From assembly GCF_026341815.1 (NCBI RefSeq), contig NZ_JAPENX010000001.1:1302001-1366000 (forward strand): a stretch of 64,000 nt of DNA, written 5' to 3'. This DNA is from Streptomyces sp. NBC_00572. Its GTDB lineage: Bacteria; Actinomycetota; Actinomycetes; Streptomycetales; Streptomycetaceae. The notes below the pieces were generated by a model. It saw nothing but the letters and a program-made list of their open reading frames with translations. It was not told the DNA's origin and did not search any database. The stretch's first letter is position 1; every line of letters begins with the position of its first letter. Both the position numbers and the translations under genes were made by a program. Positions 54,062 to 64,000 of the stretch are shown piece by piece.

Positions 54062-55432
54062 ATGACCACCACGACCAACCCCCTGGACACGCTCCGCGGT
54101 GCCGTGCGCGGCACCGTCGTGACCCGCGGCGACCCGTCGTACGACGAGTCCCGCCGGGTCTACAACGCCCTGCACGACCGCCGCCCCGCCGTCGTCGTCC
54201 ACGCCGTGGACGCCGGCGACGTGATGGCTGCGGTGCGGTACGCCCGGGAGCACGAGCTCCCGCTGGCGGTGCGCGGCGGCTCCCACTCGGTCGCCGGATT
54301 CGGCACCGTGGACGACGGCCTCGTCGTCGACCTGTCCCGGATGCGGGGGGTCAGGGTCGACCCGGCGGCCCGCACGGCACGGGCCGAGGGCGGCGCCACC
54401 TGGGGCGACTTCAACCACGCCACCCACGCCTTCGGGCTCGCCACCACCGGCGGGGTGGTCTCCACGACCGGAATCGGCGGCCTCACGCTCGGCGGCGGCA
54501 TGGGCCACCTGGCCCGCCGCTACGGACTGAGCTGCGACAACCTGATCGCGGCGGACGTGGTGACCGCCGAGGGCGCGCTGGTCTCCTGTGACACCGAGCG
54601 GAACCCGGACCTGTTCTGGGCGCTGCGCGGCGGCGGCGGGAACTTCGGGGTCGCCGTCTCCCTCGCCTACCGGCTGCACCCGGTGACGGACGTCTTCGGC
54701 GGTCTGAGCTGCTACCCGCTCGACGGGGGCGTGGCCCGGGCCTGGCAGGAGATGATCACGGTGGCGCCCTGGGAGCTGAACTCGATCCTCGTCCTCGCGC
54801 TCGGCCCGGAGGAACCGTTCCTTCCCGAACGCTGGCACGGCCGCCCGCTCTGCGCCGCGTTCACCTGCTTCAGCGGCCCGGAGGCGGAGGACGAGAAGGT
54901 CCTCGCCCGCCTGGACGGGCTGGGTCCGGTCATCGGCCGGTTCATGCAGCGGATGCCGTACCCGGTGATCAACACCCTCTTCGACGAGCAGCTGCCGCCG
55001 GGGCTCTACCACTACTGGAAGGGCAACTTCAGCCGCGGACTCTCCGACGGCGCCATCGCGGCCCACACGGAGTACGGCGCCACGATGCCGTCCCTCGAAT
55101 CGGACACGGCGATCTTCCCGATCGACGGCGCCTGCCATCGCATGGGCCCGGAGGACACCGCGTTCGCCTACCGCGACGCCGACTTCTCCCACTCCTTCGG
55201 CGGCACCTGGACCGACCCGGCGGACTCGGACGACAACATCGCCTGGACCCGCGCCTACGACACGGCGCTGCGCCCGCACACCCAGGAGGGTGGGTACGTC
55301 AACTTCATGGACACCGACGACCAGGACCGGGTGCGGGTCAACTACCGCCAGAACTACGACCGGCTGCGGACGGTGAAGCGCGCGTACGACCCCGACAACG
55401 TGTTCCGGCTGAACCAGAACATCGAGCCGTAG
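54062..55432 (+). CDS. FAD-linked oxidase (berberine-bridge-enzyme-like)
   Basis: 456-residue oxidoreductase of the FAD_binding_4/BBE family. The covalent-flavin type motif is RGGSHSVAGFGTVDDGLVVD with the His of GGSH as the likely FAD attachment site. GIGGLTLGGGMGHLARRYGL is the family glycine-rich core and the C-terminal BBE motif is VNYRQNYDRLRTVKRAYDPD, then NVFRLNQNI. The substrate (sugar, alkaloid or other) is unknown. No signal peptide. It is probably controlled by the LuxR gene just upstream. Confidence 0.9.
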   Translation: MTTTTNPLDTLRGAVRGTVVTRGDPSYDESRRVYNALHDRRPAVVVHAVDAGDVMAAVRYAREHELPLAVRGGSHSVAGFGTVDDGLVVDLSRMRGVRVDPAARTARAEGGATWGDFNHATHAFGLATTGGVVSTTGIGGLTLGGGMGHLARRYGLSCDNLIAADVVTAEGALVSCDTERNPDLFWALRGGGGNFGVAVSLAYRLHPVTDVFGGLSCYPLDGGVARAWQEMITVAPWELNSILVLALGPEEPFLPERWHGRPLCAAFTCFSGPEAEDEKVLARLDGLGPVIGRFMQRMPYPVINTLFDEQLPPGLYHYWKGNFSRGLSDGAIAAHTEYGATMPSLESDTAIFPIDGACHRMGPEDTAFAYRDADFSHSFGGTWTDPADSDDNIAWTRAYDTALRPHTQEGGYVNFMDTDDQDRVRVNYRQNYDRLRTVKRAYDPDNVFRLNQNIEP

Positions 55433-55441
55433 CGGATCGTC

Positions 55442-56134
55442 CTACGCCACGGTCCTGGCCGAGGCGAGCAGCCGGACGACATCGTCCGGAGCGAGCGCGA
55501 GCGCGTTCCCGACCGTCCCCAGGACCTCCCGCTCGGCCGGGCTGTAGACCCCGTCGGCGAGGGCGATCCGGGCGGCCTGGAGCAGGATCGACTCCCGCCC
55601 GGAGGGTGCCAGGTGCGGGGTCAGCGGCTCCAGGGCCTCGTGCAGCTCGATCGCGAGGAGCGCCCCCTCGGGGTTCACCTCGGGCATGAAGCGCCCGGTG
55701 TCGGCCTCCAGGGCCTCGACGAGGTCGACGAGCTGGACGGCCGTGCACTCGGCGAAGCCGGCGGACCGCACCGCGCTCACGGCCCGGTCGAGGACCGCGC
55801 GCGAGTCGGTGCCGCCGGCCGCGAGCACGGCAAGCGCGACGGTGTGCACGGCGTCCCGCAGCATCGCCGAGAAACGGCCGGTCGTCGGGTGGTCGAGCAC
55901 CTCCGTGCCGAAGTGCGTGTGACAGGCCGCGCACTCGACGACGGGGCCCGTACAGCCCCGGGGCAGGACCGGGACGCCCAGGACGGCGAATCTGCGGCGG
56001 CCGGTGCGGCGCCGGTAGTTGCGGTCGCCGCCGCACTCCTCGCAGAAGAACTCGCCGTCTCCGACCGTGTTCCAGGAGGTGCGGATTCCGCAGACGCCCA
56101 CTTTCCCACCACGTGAATTCCGGGCAGACCGCAC
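55442..56134 (-). CDS. TerB-like protein with zinc-ribbon
   Basis: 230 residues. The N-terminal 70 residues carry four or more cysteines in zinc-ribbon spacing (FFCEECGGDRNY, CTGPVVECAACHTHFG). The C-terminal half is a TerB/DUF533-like helical domain: TVALAVLAAGGTDSRAVLDR, LLQAARIALADGVYSPAERE, VLGTVGNALALAPDDV. TerB domains are linked to tellurite and stress responses; the role here is unproven. I start at GTG 56134 (VRSARNSRGG), five bases after AGGAGG. It is convergent with the FAD oxidase, 9 bases apart. Confidence 0.8.
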   Translation of the reverse strand: MRSARNSRGGKVGVCGIRTSWNTVGDGEFFCEECGGDRNYRRRTGRRRFAVLGVPVLPRGCTGPVVECAACHTHFGTEVLDHPTTGRFSAMLRDAVHTVALAVLAAGGTDSRAVLDRAVSAVRSAGFAECTAVQLVDLVEALEADTGRFMPEVNPEGALLAIELHEALEPLTPHLAPSGRESILLQAARIALADGVYSPAEREVLGTVGNALALAPDDVVRLLASARTVA

Positions 56135-56255
56135 ACGCACCTCCTCAACGGCCCGGCTGCACTGCCGGCGTTGGCGTGATGTTAGCCACATCCTTGATGT
56201 GGCGTCAGCACCCCGTCAGGACTTCACCGTGGAGATGGCCGAGACACGTCACCGT

Positions 56256-57623
56256 TCAGGAGGCGCGGCGACGGCGCTTTGCGAAGGCCAGGAAGCCTCC
56301 GCCGACGAGGACGGCGGCCACGGCGGCGCCGATCGCACCGGGTCCGATGGCCGAACCGGTCGTCGCGAGATCACCCTCCGGGGTGGCGGACGGCGCCGGG
56401 GTCGGCGTGCCCCCAGGGGCGGTGGTGGCCTCCCCCGGGGTGGCGGGGGAGGACGGGGAGGCCGACCCGCCGGGGGGCGTCGCCGTCGCCGTGGGCGTCG
56501 AGCCGCCCTCGCTGGGGGTGGCCTCGGGGGTGCCGGGGGTGTCGGGGGTGGCCGACGGGGTGGGGACGGTGGTCTCGGTCGGCGTCGGGGGCTCCGGGGT
56601 GACGACCGGGCCCGGCGTGGTCTGCTTCGGGAGGCAGCCGGTGAAGTTCATCTGGTGGGTCTCGGCGCCGGGGACGGTGTCGAGCGACTCGGCGATGACG
56701 GAGCCGTTGACGTGGCCGGGGCCGTAGGTCGCGCTGCCCATGGAGACGGCGGCGTTGGGGGCCAGGATGGTGCCCGGCCAGGAGGAGTAGTTCTTCTTGA
56801 CCGTCTCGGCCTGCGGGAAGTTCCACAGCAGCCGGGAGCGGACCTGCTTGAAGGCGTCGCTGCCGGAGGCGTAGTCGTCCTGGACGAAGCCGTTGGTCCG
56901 CTCGTCCCAGATCCACACGCCGTAGGTCGGCTTCGCGTGCATGTCGTACGAGCCGCCGAGGACGTTCACGAGGGTGGAGGAGCCGGCCGGGACCTTGAGC
57001 GATATCGCGCCGGCCTTCTCCAGGTCGGAGGCGTTCACGGCGAAGACGTTCAGCTTCGCGTCGGTGCCGGTGAGGAAGACGCCCTGCCCGCTCGGGTCCG
57101 CGGAGACCGTGCCGTTGGGCTTGACGCCCGCCCAGCCGGTGGACAGCGCGCGCAGCTCGGCGAACTCCTTGCCGAAGTCGACCGGGGAGGCGCCCGTCGC
57201 GACCTTGTCGCCGTCGACGCCGAAGCCCGCGCCCGGGGTGGAGCGGTCGACGACCTTGCCCGCGATGCCCGTGCCGTTGTCGAGGACGACCTGGTTCGCG
57301 TAGAGCGTGCCGCCGACGACGAGGCTGTGGCCGCCGGGAAGCTTGGCGAGGTCGGCGCCGGTGAGCTTGTGACCGATGGAGAAGCCGGAGGGCTGCTTCG
57401 GGTCGCCGAAGGTGGCGTCACCGCCGACCGCGACCGCGCCCTCGGAGTCCGAGTGGCGGGTGGAGTTCTTCTCGACGAACTCGGCGTAGAGACCGGCCGT
57501 GCCGAGCGGCTGCGTCACGCACTCGGTGGTGGTGGCGGACTCGGCGGCGGAGGCGACGGGGGCCCAGCCGATGGCGGCACCGGTCACCGCGAGAACGGCG
57601 GCCACGGCAGCGGTCGTGCGCAT
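56256..57623 (-). CDS. LATTG-anchored surface protein, choice-of-anchor A family
   Basis: 455 residues. A signal peptide (cleavage near ASAAES, residue 27) leads to a beta-rich choice-of-anchor A domain (GLYAEFVEKNSTRHSDSEGA, VVGGTLYANQVVLDNGTGIA, LLWNFPQAETVKKNYSSWPG). A Pro/Thr/Ser-rich stalk of about 95 residues follows, then the sorting signal LATTG (about 419-423), a hydrophobic helix and KRRRRAS. LAXTG is the class E sortase motif in Streptomyces, so a different sortase from the class F gene at 14582 should anchor it. The ATG at 57623 has GGAG seven bases upstream. Confidence 0.88.
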   Translation of the reverse strand: MRTTAAVAAVLAVTGAAIGWAPVASAAESATTTECVTQPLGTAGLYAEFVEKNSTRHSDSEGAVAVGGDATFGDPKQPSGFSIGHKLTGADLAKLPGGHSLVVGGTLYANQVVLDNGTGIAGKVVDRSTPGAGFGVDGDKVATGASPVDFGKEFAELRALSTGWAGVKPNGTVSADPSGQGVFLTGTDAKLNVFAVNASDLEKAGAISLKVPAGSSTLVNVLGGSYDMHAKPTYGVWIWDERTNGFVQDDYASGSDAFKQVRSRLLWNFPQAETVKKNYSSWPGTILAPNAAVSMGSATYGPGHVNGSVIAESLDTVPGAETHQMNFTGCLPKQTTPGPVVTPEPPTPTETTVPTPSATPDTPGTPEATPSEGGSTPTATATPPGGSASPSSPATPGEATTAPGGTPTPAPSATPEGDLATTGSAIGPGAIGAAVAAVLVGGGFLAFAKRRRRAS

Positions 57624-57810
57624 GCGAAACTCCAGGTCAGGGAGGTGACGAAGGGGGCGCGTGGGGGGTGTCCGAGGGGACGAGTGGACCATCCGCCATT
57701 CCCCGATGTGCCGTCAACTCACCTGATATGACACTCATTCCGACATTGCGGGATGATCTTCCTTAAGCGAACCTGAAGCCATCCTGAGCCGTGACGCAGC
57801 TCACACGCGA

Positions 57811-57846
57811 GACCGCCCCGCCCCCTCGGAAGGGGGCGGGGCGGTC
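57811..57846 (-). terminator. Terminator of leuA
   Basis: GACCGCCCCGCCCCCT (57811-57826) pairs with AGGGGGCGGGGCGGTC (57831-57846), loop CGGA. It is 14 bases past the leuA stop on the minus strand. The rest of the 57624-57860 gap is the surface-protein upstream region, AT-richer near 57700-57770. Confidence 0.85.
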
Positions 57847-57860
57847 CGGTGCGGAGCGGG

Positions 57861-59711
<1,851 letters not shown>

Positions 59712-59720
<9 letters not shown>

Positions 59721-59759
59721 CTCGCCGCGGCAGCTAAGGAGAAGCAGCCCGAAACGCAT
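59712..59759 (-). CDS. leuL: leuA leader peptide
   Basis: A 15-residue frame, MRFGLLLLSCRGEGL, with four consecutive leucine codons (CTG CTT CTC CTT), three of them rare in this genome type. It ends 87 bases before the leuA start and its last codons form segment 1 of the leader RNA. Ribosome stalling at the Leu run under leucine shortage would free segment 2. No strong ribosome site is seen; TAGGCT 12 bases upstream may be a -10 element. The symbol is by analogy. Confidence 0.75.
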
Positions 59760-59918
59760 GATGTGCCGCAGCCTAGCCCAGGGACGTCGGAGACGGACGT
59801 CCTGTATCAGTATGCGGGACGGCGCCCGCGTCAAGGCCGAACAGTGACGCATCACTCCATTTCGCCAATCCTCGTCTCATCCCGTGACAGTGGGCTCACG
59901 CAGTGCCACATTGCGAGG

Positions 59919-60971
59919 ATGACTCCCCAGACGCCTGCCTTCTGCTCGATCGTCCCCCCGCACCTCCTGGAGCACCTGGCGCACTCCTCGAACCCGGCCG
60001 TCGCCGCCGCCGCGCGCCGCACCCTCGTCGCGGACGCCTCGGCCCGCACGTTCCGGATCCTGCCGCTGCCCGGCACCGCCCCCACGCTCGGCCCCGCCGA
60101 GGCCGGCAAGCCGCACCGCACGATCTACGACTGCGAGCGCGGCACCGGCCTGCCCGGCGCCAAGGTCCGCGGCGAGGGCGACGCGGCGACCGGGGACGCC
60201 ACCGTCAACCGGGCGTACGCCGGTCTGGGCGCCACCTTCGACCTCTTCCTGAACGCCTTCGGGCACAACTCGATCGACGGTGCCGGGCTGCCGCTGCTCG
60301 CCTCCGTCCACTACGACGAGAACTACGGCAACGCCTTCTGGAACGGCGAGCAGATGGTGTTCGGCGACGGCGACGACGAGATCTTCCTCGACTTCACCCT
60401 CCCCGTGGACGTCATCGGCCACGAGCTCGCACACGGCTTCACCCAGTACTCGGCGAACCTGGAGTACTTCAGCCAGTCCGGCGCCCTCAACGAGTCCGTC
60501 TCCGACGTCTTCGGCTCCCTCGTGAAGCAGTACGCGCTCGGCCAGTCCGCCGACGCCGCCGACTGGCTCATCGGCGAGGGCCTCTTCCACCCGAACGTGG
60601 AGGGGACGGCGCTGCGCTCCATGAAGGCCCCGGGCACCGCGTACGACGACGACGTCCTCGGCAAGGACCCGCAGCCCGGCCACATGGACGACTACGTCCG
60701 CACCGGCCGCGACAACGGCGGCGTCCACATCAACTCCGGCATCCCCAACCACGCCTTCTATCTGGCCGCGACCGAACTCGGCGGGAACGCCTGGGAGCGG
60801 GCCGGGCAGATCTGGTACGACGTGATGACCGGCGGGACGCTCACCCCCGAGGCCCGCTTCTCCGAGTTCGCGGCGGCCACGGTGGCGGCGGCGCGGTCGC
60901 GGTACGGCGACGGGGAGGAGATCCAGGCCGTCCTGAAGGCCTGGTCGGCGGTGGGCGTACCGACCGACTGA
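59919..60971 (+). CDS. Protealysin-like M4 zinc metalloprotease
   Basis: Thermolysin-family (M4) protease, 350 residues, without a signal peptide. Residues 1-50 are the short propeptide with the family motif VPPHLLEHL (Pro13-Pro14-His15-Leu16-Leu17). The zinc site is HELAH (168-172) with the third ligand Glu192 in NESVSD. The ALNESVSDVFGSLVKQYALG and NSGIPNHAFYLAATELGG segments contain the second catalytic region, including the proton-donor His. Protealysin-like proteins are made in the cytoplasm and may leave by non-classical routes. Its neighbour encodes an emfourin-type inhibitor, a known pairing. CACATT before the ATG suggests a leaderless start. Confidence 0.92.
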   Translation: MTPQTPAFCSIVPPHLLEHLAHSSNPAVAAAARRTLVADASARTFRILPLPGTAPTLGPAEAGKPHRTIYDCERGTGLPGAKVRGEGDAATGDATVNRAYAGLGATFDLFLNAFGHNSIDGAGLPLLASVHYDENYGNAFWNGEQMVFGDGDDEIFLDFTLPVDVIGHELAHGFTQYSANLEYFSQSGALNESVSDVFGSLVKQYALGQSADAADWLIGEGLFHPNVEGTALRSMKAPGTAYDDDVLGKDPQPGHMDDYVRTGRDNGGVHINSGIPNHAFYLAATELGGNAWERAGQIWYDVMTGGTLTPEARFSEFAAATVAAARSRYGDGEEIQAVLKAWSAVGVPTD

Positions 60972-60992
60972 CCCGGCTGGTACACAGGTCCC

Positions 60993-61244
60993 ATGCGGAT
61001 TCGAGTGCGGCGCACGGGCGGTTTCGCGGGCATCGAGCGGTCGGCGGAGGTGGAGGTCTCGGACCCCGAGTGGGAGTCCCTGGCCACCACCGTCCTCGAC
61101 GAGGGCGACGGTGACGTCCGGGGCGTGCCGGACGGCTTCTCGTACGAGATCACCGTCGACGGCCGCACGGTCCGCTGTTGCGACCCGCGCCTCACGGACG
61201 CGCAGAGGACCCTCGTGACGAGGGTCCTCAAGGAGGGCGCGTAG
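60993..61244 (+). CDS. Emfourin-type M4 protease inhibitor
   Basis: 83-residue protein resembling emfourin (M4in), the cytoplasmic inhibitor encoded beside protealysin-like proteases. It begins MRIRVRRTGGFAGIERSAEV, the typical VxRTGGFAG start, and ends LTDAQRTLVTRVLKEGA. It follows the protease gene by 21 bases on the same strand. Tight binding would keep the protease silent inside the cell. Inhibition is inferred from family and pairing. Confidence 0.82.
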   Translation: MRIRVRRTGGFAGIERSAEVEVSDPEWESLATTVLDEGDGDVRGVPDGFSYEITVDGRTVRCCDPRLTDAQRTLVTRVLKEGA

Positions 61245-61250
61245 CGGGCC

Positions 61251-62639
61251 CTACCGGGTGCGGCGCCAGAAGCGCCCGGACCGGCGCCCGTCGTCCCGGG
61301 CGGGCCCGACGTCGAGGGTCCAGTCGCCCTCGGCGCTCCGGACCGCCACCAGCAGTGGCCCTTCGGGGAGCGGGCGCGAGGACTTCGGTCGCCTGCTCGC
61401 CTCGTTCACCAGCAGGTGATCGCTTCCGTCCGGCTCGTAGCCGCGGGCGTAGAAGTACGCGTGGTTGTCGCGCGGGCGCAGCCGGGCGGCGAGCTCGCCG
61501 GCCGGCCCCGTGTGAAGCAGGACGTCGGCGCCCCGTCCTGTGGCGCCTTCGCCGAGTGACCGCACGGCGCTGATGGGCCGGACCACGATCTTCCAGTCCT
61601 CCTCGCTGTGGGAGCCGACGCGGAGGCGCAGCGGGTTCCGGCCCTCGTGGCGCAGCAGCATCCGGCCCTCGTAGTCCTGCAGGGTGGTGTTCGCGAGGAG
61701 CTTCTCGCCCTTGCCTGTCTTGCCGACCGCTTCGAGCAGGAAGTAGCCGTCACCCCACCGGTAGGAGTCGACCAGCAGGAACCCGGCCGGCAGGGGAACG
61801 TCGACGGTGATGTCGGTCCTGCCGGTGCCGGTGCACACGAACTCGGGAAAGTCCTCGCCGAAGAGACCGGCGGGTGAGGCCGCCGGGGAGACCGGTGACC
61901 ACGGCGACGGGGGCTCGGCCTGGGCCGGGATGCCCGGGGCGGGAGCCGCGACCGGGGCAGCGCCCTGAGGCTGGGCATCGACCGGGGAAGCTGCCTGAGC
62001 CGGGGTACCGACCGGGGAAGCTGTAGGAGCCGGTGGGGTGTCGACCGGGTCCGTCGTCTTGGTGACGGTGAGAGGCTGCGGCTCCGCGGGCGCGGGCCCG
62101 ACGGGGTCCCGGCCCTCGATGCCGAAGTCCTCGGCCAGTCCGACGAGCCCGGAGTCGTACCCCTGCCCCACGGCGCGGAACTTCCACGCGCCGTCGCGCC
62201 GGTAGAACTCGCCGAGGACGAACGCCGTCTCGGTCGTCGCGTCGTCGACCTCGTACAGCGCCAGCTGCTCGCCGCTTCCGGCGCTCACCGTCCGCACGTA
62301 CATCCCCGGCACCTGCCCGAACATCCCGCCCTCGCTGGAGGCGGTGATCACCACCCGCTGGACGGCCGGCTCGACGCGGGCGGTGTCGATCTCCAGCCAG
62401 TCGGCGACCTGGTCGTCCTCGATGCTCACCCGGCCCAGCAGGCGGACCGCCCCCGACGCGTGGATGAGCTGGTTGTAGAAGACCAGGTCACCATCGCCCC
62501 TGACCCTGCCGGCGGCGTCCAGCAGCAGCGCCGAGGTGTCGACCTCCGGCACCTCGCCACCGGCCGCCCGCCGGACGACCGCGATCCGCCACACCTGCCC
62601 GGGGACCGGCAGGTTTCCCCCCTTGACGATCTTTGTCAC
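61251..62639 (-). CDS. TerD-domain protein with long linker and C-terminal beta domain
   Basis: 462 residues. The TerD domain (1-185) starts [20 protein letters not shown] and contains [19 protein letters not shown] and [39 protein letters not shown] (quoted in parts), with acidic calcium-binding positions conserved. Residues about 195-265 are a Pro/Ala-rich linker of degenerate repeats. The C-terminal 190 residues ([40 protein letters not shown]) form a beta domain seen in some actinobacterial TerD proteins, without known role. The start is the GTG at 62639, with no ribosome site. Convergent with the emfourin gene by 6 bases. Confidence 0.85.
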   Translation of the reverse strand: MTKIVKGGNLPVPGQVWRIAVVRRAAGGEVPEVDTSALLLDAAGRVRGDGDLVFYNQLIHASGAVRLLGRVSIEDDQVADWLEIDTARVEPAVQRVVITASSEGGMFGQVPGMYVRTVSAGSGEQLALYEVDDATTETAFVLGEFYRRDGAWKFRAVGQGYDSGLVGLAEDFGIEGRDPVGPAPAEPQPLTVTKTTDPVDTPPAPTASPVGTPAQAASPVDAQPQGAAPVAAPAPGIPAQAEPPSPWSPVSPAASPAGLFGEDFPEFVCTGTGRTDITVDVPLPAGFLLVDSYRWGDGYFLLEAVGKTGKGEKLLANTTLQDYEGRMLLRHEGRNPLRLRVGSHSEEDWKIVVRPISAVRSLGEGATGRGADVLLHTGPAGELAARLRPRDNHAYFYARGYEPDGSDHLLVNEASRRPKSSRPLPEGPLLVAVRSAEGDWTLDVGPARDDGRRSGRFWRRTR

Positions 62640-62678
62640 CGCGCCATGCTGGCACGCGGTGACCGGGAAGTCGACGGG

Positions 62679-63629
62679 TCAGAAGCCGAGCTTGCGCAGC
62701 TGCTTCGGGTCGCGCTGCCAGTCCTTCGCGACCTTGACGTGGAGGTCGAGGAAGACCGGCGTGCCGAGGAGGGCCTCGATGTGCTTGCGGGACTTCATGC
62801 CGACCTCCTTGAGGCGGCTGCCCTTCGGGCCGATGATGATGCCCTTCTGGCTGGGGCGCTCGATGTACACGTTGGCGTGGATGTCGAGCAGAGGCCGGTC
62901 CGCCGGGCGGTTCTCGCGCGGGATCATCTCCTCGACGACCACCGCGATCGAGTGCGGCAGCTCGTCCCGTACGCCTTCGAGTGCGGCCTCGCGGATCAGC
63001 TCCGCGACCATGACCTGCTCCGGCTCGTCCGTGAGGTCGCCCTCCGGGTAGAGCGGCGGGGACTCGGGGAGCAGCGGGATCAGCAGGTCGGCGACGAGCT
63101 GGACCTGCTTGTTGCCGACGGCCGAGACCGGCACGATCTGCGCCCACTCGAAGCCCAGCTCCTTGCCGAGCTGGTCGACGGCGATCAGCTGCTCGGCGAG
63201 GGTCTTGGAGTCGACCAGGTCGGTCTTGGTGATGATGGCGACCTTGGGGGTCTTCTTGATCCCGGCGAGTTCCTTGGCGATGAACTTGTCGCCGGGGCCG
63301 AGCTTCTGGTCGGCGGGCAGGCAGAAACCGATCACGTCGACCTCGGCCCACGTGGTGCGCACGACGTCGTTGAGCCGCTCACCGAGGAGGGTGCGCGGCT
63401 TGTGGAGGCCGGGGGTGTCCACCAGGATCAGCTGCGCCTCGGGGCGGTGCACGATGCCACGGACGGTGTGCCGGGTGGTCTGCGGCCGGTTCGAGGTGAT
63501 GGCCACCTTCTGGCCGACCAGAGCGTTCGTAAGGGTGGACTTGCCCGCGTTGGGGCGGCCGACGAAGCAGGCGAAGCCGGCCCGGTGGACGGCTTCGGTT
63601 TCTTGGTTGCGAGCGCTCATGGGGGCCAT
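62679..63629 (-). CDS. era: GTPase Era
   Basis: Ribosome-assembly GTPase that binds the 3' end of 16S rRNA, 316 residues. G1 is GRPNAGKST, G3 DTPGLHKP, G4 TKTDLVD; the switch I region reads TSNRPQTTRHTVRGIV. The C-terminal KH domain is in VYIERPSQKGIIIGPKGSRL. ATG 63629 or 63620 could start it; GGGG before the first favours 63629. It lies 39 bases upstream of the TerD gene on the same strand. Confidence 0.96.
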   Translation of the reverse strand: MAPMSARNQETEAVHRAGFACFVGRPNAGKSTLTNALVGQKVAITSNRPQTTRHTVRGIVHRPEAQLILVDTPGLHKPRTLLGERLNDVVRTTWAEVDVIGFCLPADQKLGPGDKFIAKELAGIKKTPKVAIITKTDLVDSKTLAEQLIAVDQLGKELGFEWAQIVPVSAVGNKQVQLVADLLIPLLPESPPLYPEGDLTDEPEQVMVAELIREAALEGVRDELPHSIAVVVEEMIPRENRPADRPLLDIHANVYIERPSQKGIIIGPKGSRLKEVGMKSRKHIEALLGTPVFLDLHVKVAKDWQRDPKQLRKLGF

Positions 63630-63650
63630 TGTCCCCGATGAGCGCCCGCC

Positions 63651-64000
63651 TCACGTACTCACGTGCGCACTCGGCTCCGTACGGACCGTCCGGCGCCTGC
63701 GTATCCGCAGGCCGAAAAGGCCCGCGGCACCCCCCACGACCAGGGTCGCGGCGGCGAGCCAGGGCAGGGCGAGGAAGGACACCGTGCCGGTCTCCCGGAC
63801 GTCCTTCGCGGTGGCGGTGAGGGTGACGTCACCCCAGTCGAGCTGCGGGGAGCCGGTCCAGCGCTCGGTGAGCCGGATCTTCTGCCGGGGCAGCAGCTCG
63901 GAGGGCACCTTGGCCAGGTCGCGGTCGAGGAGGGTGCGGCCGAAGAGGCCCTCCGCGCGGAGGACGACCTTGGGGTTGAGGGTCACGTTGCCCCGGTTGT
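63651..64000 (-). CDS. Membrane protein C-terminus (partial, DUF916-like)
   Basis: The C-terminal 116 residues of a gene that begins beyond the right edge. They comprise a beta-rich extracellular part (NVTLNPKVVLRAEGLFGRTL, LPRQKIRLTERWTGSPQLDW) and a single C-terminal membrane helix with a basic tail (FLALPWLAAATLVVGGAAGL, then RIRRRRTV). This fits the end of a DUF916/WxL-like or similar surface protein with its anchor. It ends 21 bases upstream of era and may be in one operon with it. Confidence 0.6.
   Translation of the reverse strand, partial: NRGNVTLNPKVVLRAEGLFGRTLLDRDLAKVPSELLPRQKIRLTERWTGSPQLDWGDVTLTATAKDVRETGTVSFLALPWLAAATLVVGGAAGLFGLRIRRRRTVRTEPSAHVST

Noticed and set aside
61204..61229. 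Hairpin GAGGACCCTC/GAGGGTCCTC near the end of the emfourin gene as a terminator
   Set aside because: It lies wholly within the last codons of the gene with only a 6-base spacer, so a coding constraint is as likely. It was not listed as a terminator.

Overview
The window is chromosomal DNA of a Streptomyces or close relative. GC is very high throughout, third codon positions are almost always G or C, GTG starts and 4-base ATGA/GTGA overlaps are common, and several genes look leaderless (a -10-like hexamer 6-7 bases before the start codon). From memory, the gene order (nitrate reductase, SoxR-type reductase, nirBD, ppdK, dus, glyS, znu-zur, uppS, recO, leuA, protealysin-like protease, era) follows the S. 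coelicolor core between about SCO2473 and SCO2540. That comparison is inference; I could run no search. There is no tRNA, rRNA, CRISPR array, insertion sequence or prophage.

Layout. 1-5.7 kb: the end of an assimilatory nitrate reductase, an MMPL transporter and a NarL-type two-component system. 5.7-10.8 kb (minus): a tightly packed unit of an FMN reductase, two ABC exporter half-transporters and a CutA/gamma-glutamylcyclotransferase fusion, headed by a good SoxR box. 10.8-15.2 kb: an aminotransferase, a parallel beta-helix protein overlapping a small helical protein, and a surface protein with a class F sortase. 15.2-25.9 kb: a TauE-type exporter, a ferric-reductase-like flavocytochrome, the nirB/nirD nitrite reductase genes behind a GlnR-like box, two transporters or regulators, an SDR, a VOC protein and a truncated haemoglobin. 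26-33 kb: a Tat-exported PhoX-like protein, an ArsR regulator, pyruvate phosphate dikinase and a tRNA-dihydrouridine synthase. 33-40 kb: two MFS exporters around an XRE regulator, an aldo/keto reductase with its TetR regulator, and a VC0807 membrane protein. 40-47.3 kb: glyS, the zinc operon znuA-znuC-znuB-zur with tandem Zur boxes, a YcxB-like protein, uppS and recO.

47.3-57.8 kb is more variable: small paired proteins, a decayed XRE/DUF5753-DUF397 cassette, two paralogous membrane proteins, an FprA-type reductase behind an iron box, a TPR-LuxR regulator, a berberine-bridge-type flavoprotein, a TerB protein and an LATTG-anchored surface protein. 57.8-64 kb returns to core genes: leuA with a leucine-rich leader peptide and attenuator-like RNA, a protealysin-like protease with its emfourin-type inhibitor, a TerD protein, era and the end of a membrane protein.

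The most unusual item is the overlapping pair at 11614-13721. The C-terminus of the beta-helix protein and the N-terminus of the small helical protein carry the same Asn/Gln-rich motif of about 26 residues (17 identical). This resembles a receptor/effector pair linked by an amyloid-type signalling motif and deserves testing.
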